A stretch of DNA of 64,000 bases from Mimachlamys varia (taxonomy: Eukaryota > Mollusca > Bivalvia > Pectinida > Pectinidae). Shown piece by piece: positions 23,401-34,182 of the stretch. The stretch is from positions 47,820,322 through 47,884,321 of the forward strand of contig OX392528.1 in the NCBI GenBank assembly GCA_947623455.1. Reading direction: 5' to 3'. The first letter of the stretch is position 1. Each line of letters opens with the position of its first letter. The notes beneath the pieces are model-generated. The model was not told the origin of the DNA. It did not search any database and saw nothing but the letters and a program-made list of their open reading frames with translations. The position numbers were made by a program, and so were the translations under genes.

Positions 23401-26400
23401 AGGTAAACAGGTCTGCGTTTGGCATAGGGACCTCATATTTGACTGGTAGCTTCCTTGGATAAAGCTGAATAAAGTTTGCTAAAAGAAACAACCTTGACCC
23501 ATATTCAAGGTCACATGGGTCAAATCTATTATAACCTTTAAATGACTGCTTCTGATTAACAAAAAGTCCTGGAGACATTATATTTGGCTGGTAGCTTCCT
23601 TGGATTAAGCATGACAAAGTTTTCAAAAAGAAATAACCTTGTCCTTTATTCAAGTCACAAGGGTCAAATCTGTTGAAAACTTTAAACAACTTCTTCTGAA
23701 TTACCAAAAGCCTAGGCCTATAAGCATGATATTTGGCTAAAAGGTTCCTTGGATGAAGCCGGACAAAGTTTGCGAAAAGAAATGACCTTGACCTATATTA
23801 AAGGTCACAGGGTCAAATCTGTTAAAAGCTTTGAGTGACTTCTTCTGATAAACCCAAAGGCCTAGAGACATGATATTTGGCAGGTAGCTTCCTTGGATGA
23901 TGCCAAACAAAATTTGCAAATGAAAATGATGTCTTACAAGGTTACAGGGGTAAAATATGTTTAAATCTTAACATGTTCTTCTGAATGTCTTACAGTAAAA
24001 GATTTTAGGAGACTTTAGGGTTACACTATAATATAAGTCAAAGATTGATACCAGGTGAGTGATGCAGGCCCATTGGGCCTCTTGTTATTGACATTTGACT
24101 CCTGTGACTTTGAAATTGGGTCAAGGTCATTTAAAATATTTCAGAGATTTCAGAAGATATTTGGAGAGCAAATAAAAAAAGGAAGACCTGTATACTAGAA
24201 GATCTATATAATGAATGGTCAATTTTATTCCAGAGATGGCTTTTCAGGAACAGTTCTATAAAGAGAATGTCCACAACTTTTAAAAGGATGTACCAGTCCT
24301 CAGTACAGCAGTCAACTGGTTCTGAAGAAGAAGACCCAAAGAAAACTAGGTTTCAACGTGTTTTGAGTTCTTGGTCCACGAGCAGATTATCTCCAGAAAC
24401 AAAATGGACGACTTATCAAGATATATCTCCAGAGGCAGTCATGGAGATACTAGAAGATCGTAAACTACAGAAGCACATTAAAAGCCAAAGGTTGTTTCAT
24501 CTGTTATATATATATATTAAAGGCCCAATATACATTGTACGTAACTTTCGGCAAAACTTGAAGTGAAAATCAAGCCTAATAACTTATGATATTTATAGAT
24601 TTAGTTAAGATTAGCTGATATCAGCAATATTCAAGATGAATTCTTACTCGGTTACCGGTACAGCAGCAGTTGAAACTCAGTATTTGTGAACACGCGTCCA
24701 TTTTGACCCGTCTTCTACCTTCGCTTTGTTGTTGAAGTTGGTCACACCTGAATTATTTTCAATTCTTTGGATTTTTCTGTCAAGAGTTTCTTGTTAGTTA
24801 CCACTCAGGTTCACTTCGTTTTAGGCTTATATTTGGATGGTTATTAACTGGATTTTTTTTTCAGAATTTTTCAGAATCATGAAAAATTTCCTGAAGTTAC
24901 GTATATTGGGCCTATAATTGTTCAGAAGCTGGTCCAGGTTACATTACTCTTAGCTGTCCATGCTGCATGCAGTTCACATTGGCATGTGTATATATGTGTT
25001 AGCAGGGGTTAAACATTTTTTTGAACTTTTTTGAAGATATGGTCATCTATATGACAAGTTTAAGCTAGTACCTCACAGTTGTTTGTTGGGTTTTATATCC
25101 GCTTTAAATTTACAAAAATTACCGAATAGTTCCGTTTTCCAACAGACAATATGGAGTGACTGAATGCTTGAGTGGTTACGTCTGCTTACTACAGAGTAAT
25201 TTGGTTATTCAGCAGCCTATGTTCGAAACTGGTTGTTTGTTAGTTTAAGGATCTGCTCTTGTGAGGTTTCAATCACGTTCAAATCTCGTTTGATCTCACG
25301 TGAGATATTTTTGTAATATCTAACAATTTATTATCAATTTCAATAGCAAATATGCATCTGAAAAATCTAGCAAAAGATTTGCCAAATATCTAAAAAAGTT
25401 AGTCGCAAGACTTTTTTTTATAAAGCATTAAATCTGCAAAAAATGAGGGAAAATGGTGTATTTTCTCATTAAAAAGTAAGGGGTAGGGGTAACTAAAATT
25501 TATTTTTTGAGCTAAAAGAATAATTTAAAGAATATTTTCTTCTGTAATCAATAAGATAATACTATTTTTGTCAATTCTGCAAACATTCATACATATCTTA
25601 TCACAAATCTGGAAGATATTGAATGAAATTGTCCTGCAATTGGCCAAAACAGTATTTTTAACATAACAAAATCCTGTGTTTTGCTCATTTTGGTATCTTT
25701 GATCGAGCATAGCACAAAAATGAGTTCACTACCATATATTTCTTTTTGCATTTTCTGCTATGCAATGACCTCCCTTTTCCAAAAATACATATAAGAAAAA
25801 AAGTTAGTCGTCAGAAAATTTCGACTTTTCACAAGAGAAGATCCTTTAGAGTGGTTTTACGTCTCCTTCAGTACCGAGAAGTTCACTTAACTGGCAGACA
25901 ATATATCAATTGACTGATTGTTTTATTGAATGGATTTTTATTTGCTTTAATACTGAGACAGTTACACATGTAGGTTCAGTTATCCAGCAGAAAATATTTT
26001 TTATTGTTTATTTGCTTGAGTGGAATTTATATCCGCTACACTTACCGTATTTTACCGGGAATAAGCCCCCTCTCACGAATAAGCCCCCTCCCCACTTTGG
26101 CAAAGGTTCTTGGAACAGGATGGGAGCCTGTGAATCAGCCCCCACCCTAAATTTTGTCTTTCTCTCAATAAAAAGCATGTTAATTTCTTTTCAATTTTGT
26201 GTCTGAACATAAAATATATCTAACTATGTGCAAAAAAAATCTGTAAGGCTAAACTTGAAAAAAAACATTGTTTAGCTGGTGTTAAGAACACCATACTTTC
26301 ATTTTTGAACTGGTTGTGCATTTTGCAAACTTGTTATTTTAACAAAAAAAACAACAAGAATTACATTACTGGTATAGTATGGACTGAATTCCTAGATAAA

Positions 26401-28579
26401 AACAATAGAATACTTTTGTAAACAGGGGTGTATTCGTGAATAAGACCCCTCCCTACTTTTGATCAATTATTTTTCTCATGGGGTGGGGGCTTATACCCGG
26501 TCAAATACGGTAATGTCGAGAGTTCAGATATCCAATAGGTGAGTGTCTTGATATATTATTCATCAGTTTGGTATGATTGATATATACTGAGTTTGTTTTG
26601 TACCCAAACAGAAATTGAAAACTTAATTTGCGAGCTTTCAAAAACATCTGTTTCCTTTTGTCAAGCAAAGAGTACAATAGTCGAGTGGCGGTGTTCTGAC
26701 CACTGAAATCAGCTCACTGTTAGAGAAGTCAGCTGTCAAAAACGTAGTGCGACATCTCGTCCAAATGTACTCTTAAAACAGGTATTATTAGATGTTAAAA
26801 TAGGGTATCTTTATGACCCTGTTTTAACAAAGACACATTTTTCGAAAGCTCGCAAATTAAGTTTTCAATTTCTGTTTGTGTACAAAACAAACTCAGCATA
26901 TAACAATATACGTAGTTGTACATAATTGATTATAGCCGTTCTAGCAGTCGCCGTATCAGCTACATTTGTAGGCTACTAAATGTTTATTCACATGATACTG
27001 AATTTAATATAACACATCATTTCTCTCCCGACAGCTTCGACCAGAGACAATATGACAAATTTGGTCCTGAATTATCAGCAGCTCAGTTTGTTATCAAAAT
27101 TGGTGGGAAAGTGAAAATTGATTACCATTCTGATTGGATCACAGTTGCAGATAATTTCTCATCAACGCCTTTTCCAGAACATCGCTTAGAGACATTAAAA
27201 TTAGAAGGAATAGACCTCTCCCATACAAAACTGGTTTTCGAAGGATACAGAAATTTTGGTAACTATTTTATAATTATAATACATGTACACCATGTACATT
27301 TGTATATTAATGTGTACTATAGTTTGAATATTAATGGTTTTCAGCGTGACATACATTTTTGTAGGCCGCTACATTTGCACAACCAGATTAAGTGGTATTG
27401 ATCGAACAGAAATATAATAATGCTGTGTTTAAAGAACACACTTCGCCCGAATCATAAAAAAGGACATTTTCAGATAATAAATAAACAATCATTATACATT
27501 ATCTACTGCTACATTTTGTTACACGGCGCCTGTCAAAAGTATCTCGCCATGTCAAACCAGACTTGTTGGAGTAGGGATTCAAACAGTATAGCTTAGGCAC
27601 ACAAATGTTTCATAACATTTAATTCACTCTCACGTGACTGGATGGTATCTTTGTTTTAGTGAATTTGCAGCATGTCAGATACATTCGTTTCCACGACAGC
27701 GACTTCCTGGATGACTTCAACTTAACACAATTGGTACTTTTCAAAAATACATTGGAGTTTCTGGACATCAGTGACTGTCCAAAGTTGACAGAGCGAGGAT
27801 TGGCCTGGCTACACCATTTAGAGTAAGTCATTTGGCATTTGATTTCGCATACATTTCCAAATTTTAGTTACCTTTGATCATGAGTTCAAACATGTATTGA
27901 AAGTAAGACATTTGAATTTGGCACTTGATTTCACATTCATTTCCAAGTTTTAGTTACCTTTGATCTTGAGTTCAAACACTTATTGAGAGTGAGACATTTA
28001 AATTTGGCACTTGATTTCGCATTCATTTCTAAGTTTTAGTTACCTTTGATCATGAGTTCAAACACGTATTGAGAGTAAGACATTTAAATATGGCACGTAC
28101 TTGATTTCACATTCATTTCTAAAATTTTAGTTACCTTTGAGTTTAAAACTAAGTTTTAGTTACATTTTCATTCAAAATTTGGCTGTGATCCTGTCGTGAA
28201 TATGTAATGTTTCCATACCAGGGAGTATTTTTCTGCAGATGAAGTGTTCAATTATAAATGTTTATTGTGGTCAAATAATAATATGAGAGAAAACAATTTT
28301 AAACCACTTTTTCCACAAATTGATGTCTTCACAACAAATATATTCAATAAATTCAAAACTTATTTTAGAATTGAAGAAGCTTTTGTTTTGTGTTTCAGGA
28401 ATTTGAAATGTTTAAGACTAGAAAATTTGAAGGGAGTAGATGAACCAGAAGTTGTGTTAGATTTGGTTCGTGACATGTTACCAAACTGCCAAGTGCAAGG
28501 GACTATAGGGATTTCTCAGGTGCCGGAGCAGACAGACTATGCCCGATCAAAAACAGACTCTTCATCATCCGAGTTATAG
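20389..28579 (+). CDS. DMAC2 (ATP5SL) orthologue, five exons: mitochondrial complex I distal membrane-arm assembly factor
   Basis: Joined exons 20389-20411, 24248-24490, 27035-27258, 27660-27822 and 28399-28579 keep one open frame of about 277 codons, close to the 257 of human DMAC2. The N terminus is rich in K, R, S and T without acidic residues, like a mitochondrial presequence. The middle part has YDKFGPELSAAQFVIKIGGK, matching the DMAC2 region with GGAVKF. The C-terminal half has leucine-rich-like repeats: LEFLDISDCPKLTERGLAWL then HHLENLKCLRLENLKGVDE, ending in MLPNCQV, all close to DMAC2. DMAC2 helps assemble the distal membrane arm of complex I in the inner mitochondrial membrane. The related DMAC2L/ATP5S fits less well at RGLAxLHHL. 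Exon 1 is the least certain. The gene converges on TARBP1. Confidence 0.85.
20690..21113 (-). repeat. tRNA-derived SINE-like segment flanked by ~50-bp direct repeats
   Basis: On the minus strand a tRNA-like A box (TAGCTCAGTGGTAGAG, within 21006-21032) precedes a B-box-like GGGAGTTTGATCCC (20973-20986), the arrangement of a polymerase III promoter. The region cannot be folded convincingly into a complete tRNA, so a SINE head is more likely. A direct repeat containing TTTAGGCGACCTAATTAATC occurs at about 20693-20743 and 21063-21113, bracketing the segment. Confidence 0.55.
21313..21448. repeat. 68-bp tandem duplication
   Basis: The block beginning AGTCTGCAAATGTATGG at 21313 is repeated immediately at 21381 and ends at 21448, apparently without mismatch, so the duplication is recent. 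Confidence 0.9.
21514..21820. repeat. Dispersed CTCCCTCATT-rich repeat, copy 1
   Basis: It begins TACCTGTCAACCCTCCC, contains several CTCCCTCATT phrases and ends TTTCAGAGGTTGACACC. A shorter second copy with the same ends lies at about 33792-34015. Confidence 0.75.
22020..24090. repeat. GGTCA-rich modular repeat of bivalve type, with an inverted block
   Basis: Modules of about 130-150 bp carry ACCTTGACCTATTTTCAAGG, a GGGTCAAATATGTTAAA phrase, CTTCTTCTCAATAACC and GATATTTGGCC. Modules run forward at about 22080-22680 and 23390-24060, and inverted at about 22680-23060. The right end carries the GCCCATTGGGCCTCTTG hairpin, and GCTCACCTGGCCCGAAG occurs at 23110. I recognise this style of repeat from bivalve genomes. 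Short ORFs inside have no protein signature. Confidence 0.7.
24248..24490 (+). CDS. DMAC2 exon 2
   Basis: The exon follows acceptor CTTTTCAG and ends at AAG before GTTGTT. It encodes the basic N-terminal stretch (KRMYQSSVQQSTG), an acidic linker (GSEEEDP) and VMEILEDRKLQKHIKSQ. It leaves two bases that complete a serine codon with exon 3. A second in-frame acceptor-like TTCCAG lies just upstream at 24232. Confidence 0.75.
24519..24915. mobile_element. MITE with AGGCCCAATATAC termini, copy 1
   Basis: The left end AAAGGCCCAATATACATTG pairs with the right end TTACGTATATTGGGCCT as terminal inverted repeats. TTAA (24517-24520) on the left and ATAA on the right resemble a TTAA target duplication with one change. 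It lies 28 bp inside DMAC2 intron 2, immediately after the exon 2 donor. A second copy in opposite orientation is at 40871-41205. Confidence 0.7.
26042..26514. mobile_element. Terminal-inverted-repeat element with GGGAATAAGCCCCC ends, copy 1
   Basis: The left end TTACCGTATTTTACCGGG, then AATAAGCCCCC, is mirrored at the right end by GGGGGCTTATACCCGG followed by TCAAATACGGTAA, giving about 29-bp inverted termini. No transposase ORF is present. A shorter relative with the same termini is at 28719-28999. Confidence 0.7.
26587..26896. mobile_element. Foldback element in DMAC2 intron 2
   Basis: The left arm (CTGAGTTTGTTTTGTACCC through AACTTAATTTGCGAGC) is mirrored by a right arm at about 26845-26896 over roughly 50 bp, with a non-repeated centre. 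It is flanked by TATA-type sequence. It is non-coding. Confidence 0.7.
27035..27258 (+). CDS. DMAC2 exon 3
   Basis: Acceptor CTCCCGACAG and donor GTAACT bound the exon. It encodes FDQRQYDKFGPELSAAQF, then IKIGGKVKIDYHSDW and LKLEGIDLSHTKLVFEGYRN, matching the part of DMAC2 before the leucine-rich-like repeats. Confidence 0.85.
27660..27822 (+). CDS. DMAC2 exon 4
   Basis: Acceptor TTTGTTTTAG and donor GTAAGT bound the exon. It encodes VNLQHVRYIRFHDSDFLDDF, then LEFLDISDCPKLTERGL and AWLHHLE, the most DMAC2-like part. The donor is the first unit of a tandem repeat in the following intron. Confidence 0.9.
27823..28140 (+). repeat. ~86-bp tandem repeat starting at the DMAC2 exon 4 splice donor
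   Basis: The sequence from the donor GTAAGTCATTTGG onward recurs with starts at 27823, 27903 (GTAAGACATTTG), 27989 (GTGAGACATTTA) and 28075 (GTAAGACATTTA). Every unit therefore opens with a donor-like GTRAG preceded by GA or AA. Later units share TTTTAGTTACCTTTGATC. Confidence 0.85.
28399..28579 (+). CDS. DMAC2 exon 5 (terminal)
   Basis: Acceptor TTTTGTGTTTCAG is followed by NLKCLRLENLKGVDEPEVV and MLPNCQVQG, then a serine-rich tail and TAG at 28577-28579. The first clear AATAAA downstream is near 28846. Confidence 0.9.
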
Positions 28580-28718
28580 CCATGAATACTATCAGTTATG
28601 CTGCCACATCTTTTTGTCATCAAACATAAATTGTTCTCAATACATATTTCAGAAATGAATTTATTTATTTAAAATTTGAGTTTTTGACTGCTTGTTTTCT
28701 ATGTTGACACCTTTCTGA

Positions 28719-28999
28719 TTACCGCATTTTACCGGGAATAGGCCCCCTCTCACGAATAAGCCCCCTCCCCACTTTGGCAAAGGTTCTTGGAACAGGGTGG
28801 GAGCCTGTGAATAAGCCCCCACTCTAAATTTTGTTTTTCCCCTCAATAAAAAGCATGTTAATTGCTTTTTAATTTTATGTCTTAATATCCAAGATGACAG
28901 ACTTTTGTGAACAGGGGTGTATTCATGAATAAGACCCCTCCCTACTCTTGATCAATTATTTTTCTCAGGGGGTGGGGGCTTATTCCCGGTCAAATACGG
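28719..28999. mobile_element. Terminal-inverted-repeat element with GGGAATAGGCCCCC ends, copy 2
   Basis: The same inverted termini as the element at 26042-26514 and the same internal phrase CACTTTGGCAAAGGTTC, but with a shorter interior. It lies just downstream of the DMAC2 stop codon and supplies the nearest AATAAA (about 28846). Confidence 0.65.
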
Positions 29000-29589
29000 G
29001 TAGTTTGATTCCCCGACAGAATGTGAAAAGGTATGGGGTCACCTGCCCAATCACGTGGGTTTTCTGCGGGTGCTGCAGTTTCCTCCCACAATAAGACCCC
29101 TTCGCCAACATCCAGGCAAACAAGAATGATTAAAATAGAAGTATTATATAGGTCATCTGTCTTGGTTTGAACACATTTTAAGCTCACCTCAACAAAGTAA
29201 GAGGGGCTATACCCCCGGCGTCGCCCGCATTAAGTTTAGAAGAATGGTTGAGGTCTGTTGTGTGGTAATCAAGTCCTACATCAACCAGTCTTACACGGCC
29301 AATGTTCATACTGAGGATCATTAGTACATCACGTGACTGAATACTGCCTTCCCATTGGCTACACACATGGGTACTATGAAGCGATAATGCCCGCTCATCC
29401 GGGCACAATCACATTTGGCGCGATGTTTAATGTGAAACTATTGAGTTACGTCACTATTATGTCGTACTACTGTTCTGCTTGAAAAACGGCTGACTCTGGA
29501 AACGACCCAAATCTGGCCATGGTATATCACAATTAAACGAGTTTTGTTGTATACATTTGTATTTAAATGCAAGGGTGATGTACTAAACC
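29000..29589. other. Intergenic stretch, no feature recognised
   Basis: Several unrelated short frames occur, but none has a recognisable motif. A hairpin follows. Confidence 0.4.
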
Positions 29590-29671
29590 CATTATGGCCC
29601 TGATAAGAGGGCACTATTCCATCCCTCGACAATACTATGAGGCAATAGTGCCCTCTCAACAGAGCCATAAT
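29590..29671. repeat. Imperfect hairpin, 82 bp
   Basis: ATTATGGCCCTGATAAGAGG with GCACTATT is mirrored by AATAGTGCCCTCTC and AGAGCCATAAT, forming a long imperfect stem with a short loop. Confidence 0.6.
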
Positions 29672-29795
29672 AGATAAATAGCACAAACTAGGTTTTGGAT
29701 GCTGGATTTGACGTACATTTTCCACTAAAATGACCATGGTTTAGGTTTCAGTGTATGGTTCAGAAAAATAGTTAATATGGTTCAGCTGGACAGCT

Positions 29796-31925
29796 GACAT
29801 AACCTTGTTGACACAACCACCTCTGTGGATATATATAGGTGACATAACCTTGTTGACACACCCACCTCTGTGGATATATATAGGTGACACAACCTTGTTG
29901 ACACATCCACCTCTGTGGATATATATAGCTGACACAGCCTTGTTGAGACACACCCACCTCTGTGGATATATATAGCTGACACAGCCTTGTTGACACACCC
30001 ACCTCTGTGGATATATATAGCTAACACAGCCTTGTTGACACATCCACCTCTGTGGATAGCTGACACAGCCTTATTGACACACCCACCTCTGTGGATATAT
30101 ATAGGTGACACAACCTTGTTGACACATCCACCTCTGTGGATATATATAGCTGACATAACCTTGTTGACACACCCACCTCTGTGGATATATATAGGTGACA
30201 CAACCTTGTTGACACATCCACCTCTGTGGATATATATAGCTGACACAGCCTTGTTGACACATCCACCTCAGTGGATATATATAGCTGACACAACCTTGTT
30301 GACACACCCACCTTTGTGGATATATATAGGTGCCACAACCTTGTTGACACATCCACCTCTGTGGATATATATAGCTGACATAACCTTGTTGACACACCCA
30401 CCTCTGTGGATATATATAGGTGACACAACCTTGTTGACACATCCACCTCTGTGGATATATATAGCTGACACAGCCTTGTTGACACATCCACCTCAGTGGA
30501 TATATATAGCTGACACAACCTTGTTAACACACCCACCTCTGTGGATATATATAGGTGACACAACCTTGTTGACACATCCACCTCTGTGGATATATATAGC
30601 TGACATAACCTTGTTGACACACCCACCTCTGTGGATATATATAGGTGACACAACCTTGTTGACACATCCACCTCTGTGGATATATATAGCTGACACAGCC
30701 TTGTTGACACATCCACCTCAGTGGATATATATAGCTGACACAACCTTGTTGACACACCCACCTTTGTGGATATATATAGCTGACACAGCCTTGTTGACAC
30801 ATCCACCTCTGTGGATATATATAGCTGACACAGCCTTGTTGACACATCCACCTCTGTGGATATATATAGCTGACACAGCCTTGTTGACACATCCACCTCT
30901 GTGGATAGCTGACACAGCCTTGTTGACACACCCACCTCTGTGGATATATATAGGTGACACAACCTTGTTGACACATCCACCTCTGTGGATATATATAGCT
31001 GACACATCCTTGTTGACACATCCATCTCTGTGGATATATATAGGTGACACAGCCTTGTTGACACATCCACCTCTGTGGATATATATAGGTGACACAGCCT
31101 TGTTGACACATCCACCTCTGTGGATATATATAGGTGACACAACCTTGTTGACACACCCACCTCTGTGGATATATATAGCTGACACAACCTTGTTGACACA
31201 CCCACCTCTGTAGATATATATAGGTGACACAACCTTGTTGACACACCCACCTCTGTGGATATATATAGCTGACACAGCCTTGTTGACACACCCACCTCTG
31301 TGGATATATATAGGTGACACAATCTTGTTGACACACCCACCTCTATGGATATATATAGGTGACACAACCTTGTTGACACATCCACCTCTGTGGATATATA
31401 TAGCTGACACAACCTTGTTGACACTCCCACCTCTTTGGATATATATAGGTGACACAACCTTGTTGACACATCCACCACTGTGGATATATATAGGTGACAC
31501 AACCTTGTTGACACATCCACCTCTGTGGATATATATAGCTGACACAGCCTTGTTGACACATCCACCTCTGTGGATATATATAGGTGACACAACCTTGTTG
31601 ACACATCCACCTCTGTGGATATATATAGCTGACACAGCCTTGTTGACACATCCACCTCTGTGGATAGCTGACACAGCCTTATTGACACACCCACCTCTGT
31701 GGTTATATATAGGTGACACAGCCTTGTTGACACATCCACCTCTGTGGATATATATAGCTGACACAACCTTGTTGACACACCCACCGTTGTGGATATATAT
31801 AGGTGACACAACCTTGTTGACACATCCACCTCTGTGGATATATATAGCTGACACAGCCTTGTTGACACATCCACCTCTGTGGATATATATAGCTGACACA
31901 ACCTTGTTGACACACCCACCTCTGT
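29796..31925. repeat. 45-bp minisatellite (with 39-bp variants), about 47 units
   Basis: The unit contains ACCTTGTTGACACACCC, then ACCTCTGTGGATATATATAG. Occasional 39-bp units lack one TATATA. Both lengths are multiples of three, so a frame without a stop stays open for the whole array: about 408 codons on plus (repeat core LLTHPPLWIYIADTA) and up to 762 codons on minus (core STEVDVSTRLCHLYI). A 225-bp higher-order unit (five monomers) recurs at about 30100-30775, marked by the variant ACCTCAGTGG at 45-bp register. Confidence 0.9.
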
Positions 31926-32332
31926 GGATAGCTGACATAGCCACTGCAACACATACACCTCTGTGGACAGCTGACATAGCCACTGTGACACAGCCATCTT
32001 TGAGGATAGCTGACATGGCTTTGGTGACACATCCACCTCTCTGGATAGCTGACATAGCCATGGTGACACATCCACCTCTGTGGGTAGCTGACATAACCAC
32101 TGTGACACATCTACCTCTGTGGATAGCTGACATAGCCTTTGTGACACATCCACCTCTGTGGATAGCTGACATGGCTTTGGTGACACATCCACCTCTCTGG
32201 ATAGCTGACATAGCCATGGTGACACATCCACCTCTGTGGGTAGCTGACATAGCCACTGTGACACATCTACCTCTGTGGATAGCTGACATAGCCTTTGTGA
32301 CACATCCACCTCTGTGGATAGCTGACATAGAC
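31926..32332. repeat. 39-bp minisatellite, related to the 45-bp array
   Basis: About ten units share GTGACACATCCACCTCTG and GATAGCTGACATAGCC, without the TATATA tract. A four-unit block is repeated, with CCTTTGTGACACATCC at both 32136 and about 32292. Confidence 0.85.
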
Positions 32333-32434
32333 AGTGATTTGTTTTGAATTAGAATTATGTTCTCACATTGATTTTTGTTACAAGAGGCCAAAAGTACCTG
32401 TACTGCTCACATGCATATTACAGTTGTTTCAAAG

Positions 32435-32890
32435 CAATCATTGGGGAATGGACAATACCCTGTTATTTCTAAGGGGAAAGGAGTTTGAGGTATTTACTAA
32501 ATTATCCCTATTAGGCCCCACCACTCAGACCCCCTGGACGATAGTCCCACCATTTAAACAAAAGTGAACCCCCTTCACCAAGGTATGGTTAACATTGCAT
32601 TAAGAGAATATTCTGTCATTCCTTGAATAATTTACTACATTTTCCATATTGGGACCTGACCCACAGCCCCTTTGGGTTTCAGTTTATACAAAATTACTTC
32701 CAATTCACCAAATGGTACTTCCTAATATCCCAAGTAGGTAATATCCTGTTATTTCTTAAGAAGAAGGATTTTTAAGAATTTACTACAATATTTTCCATAT
32801 TGGACCCCTCCCCTCAGGCCTAAGTGGGGTCAAACAGACCATTATACAAAACTGAATCCCCATTCACCCAAGGATGTATCTGGCCAAATT
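32435..32890. repeat. ~145-bp degenerate tandem module, about three copies
   Basis: Each module carries ATACCCTGTTATTTCT or ATATCCTGTTATTTCT, a TTTACTACA phrase, TTTCCATATTGG, and a CTCAGGCC-type pyrimidine-rich tract followed by ATTCACCAA. No coding content is seen. Confidence 0.55.
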
Positions 32891-32919
32891 TGGTCAAATT
32901 CTGCTAAAGTGGTTCGTGA

Positions 32920-33535
32920 CTAGAACTGACATGGCCTCGGTGACACATCCACCTTTGTAGATAGCTGACATAGCATTGTGACACATCCACCTTTGTAGAT
33001 AGCTGACATAGCATTGTGACACATCCACCTTTGTAGATAGCTGACATAGCATTGTGACACATCCACCTTTGTAGATAGCTGACATAGCATTGTGACACAT
33101 CCACCTTTGTAGATAGCTGACATAGCATTGTGACACATCCACCTTTGTAGATAGCTGACATAGCATTGAGACACATCCACCTTTGTGGACAACTGGCTTA
33201 GCCTTGTTGACACATCCAACTCTGTGGATAGCTGACATAGCCAAAGCCATGCATCTACCTCTTTGGATAACTGACAAGGCCTTGGTGACACATCCAACTC
33301 TGTGGACAGCTGACATAGCCATGGTGACAAATCCACCTCTGTGGGTAGCTGACATAGCCACTGTGACACATCTACCTCTGTGGGTAGCTGACATAGCCAC
33401 TGTGACACATCTACCTCTGTGGGTAGCTGACATAGCCAAAGCCATGCATTTGACTCTTTGATTAACTGACATAGCCTTGGTGACACACCCACCTTTGTAG
33501 ATAGCTGACAACCTTAGTGACACAACAACCTCTGG
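32920..33535. repeat. 38/39-bp minisatellite, second block
   Basis: Six nearly identical 38-bp units (GCATTGTGACACATCCACC followed by TTTGTAGATAGCTGACATA) at 32945-33175 are followed by about nine diverged 39-bp units. It is the same family as the arrays at 29796-32332, separated by about 590 bp of other sequence. Confidence 0.85.
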
Positions 33536-33791
33536 ACAGACGGATGACTGAAACTGCGCCATGACATAAATTATAAGCTCACTTGCCATTTGGCCAGGTG
33601 AAATAAAAATTACAGCAAATTGATTAATCACTAGCATTTATTAATACAACCATAACATATATATCACAGCCAACAAGACCTAGTATACATATCACACAGA
33701 GATTATCTCTGGAAAAGTTTTCTGCTCAACTGAACAAATGCTGGCAATGATACTTCCTAAATAAACTGTACCTTCACTAGTATCTTGGTTA

Positions 33792-34015
33792 TACCTGTCA
33801 ACCCTCCCTCATTAGGAGGGAGACTACCTCATTTTGACCAAAATTTACCAATCTCCCTCGACATCTCCCTCATTTAAGTCAAAGGACAAATTGAGAATTG
33901 CAGTTTCAGTCGTATTTTAACGCATTTTCTCCCTCATTGGAAATATGGGGAGATCTCCCTCATTGGAAATATGAAAGAGGGAGATCTCCCTCATTGGAGG
34001 TTTCAGAGGTTCACA
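33792..34015. repeat. Dispersed CTCCCTCATT-rich repeat, copy 2
   Basis: It shares the ends TACCTGTCAACCCTCCC and TTTCAGAGGTT with the copy at 21514-21820 and has the same CTCCCTCATT phrases, with internal differences. Confidence 0.7.
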
Positions 34016-34182
34016 CTTATGCTTGGTGAGTTGCTGAAATAAGATTTTTTACACAATGACACCTTCCCTGACATTAAGAGGAGATTTGTTGACTTTGGTA
34101 TCTTCACAGTTAATCCGTTTCACTGAAAATTTGGTGTCATAAGTATGTAAGTGTATAAGATGGGTACTGATTAGGTCGCCTT

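Noticed and set aside
20389..28579. Assignment to DMAC2L (ATP5S), the ATP synthase coupling-factor-like paralogue
   Set aside because: The C-terminal sequence with ERGLAWLHHLENL and MLPNCQV fits DMAC2 (ATP5SL) better, as does the length.
29782..33637. Long repeat ORFs as a real repetitive protein gene
   Set aside because: Several overlapping frames on both strands are open because the period is a multiple of three; no start context, signal peptide or splice structure supports a gene.
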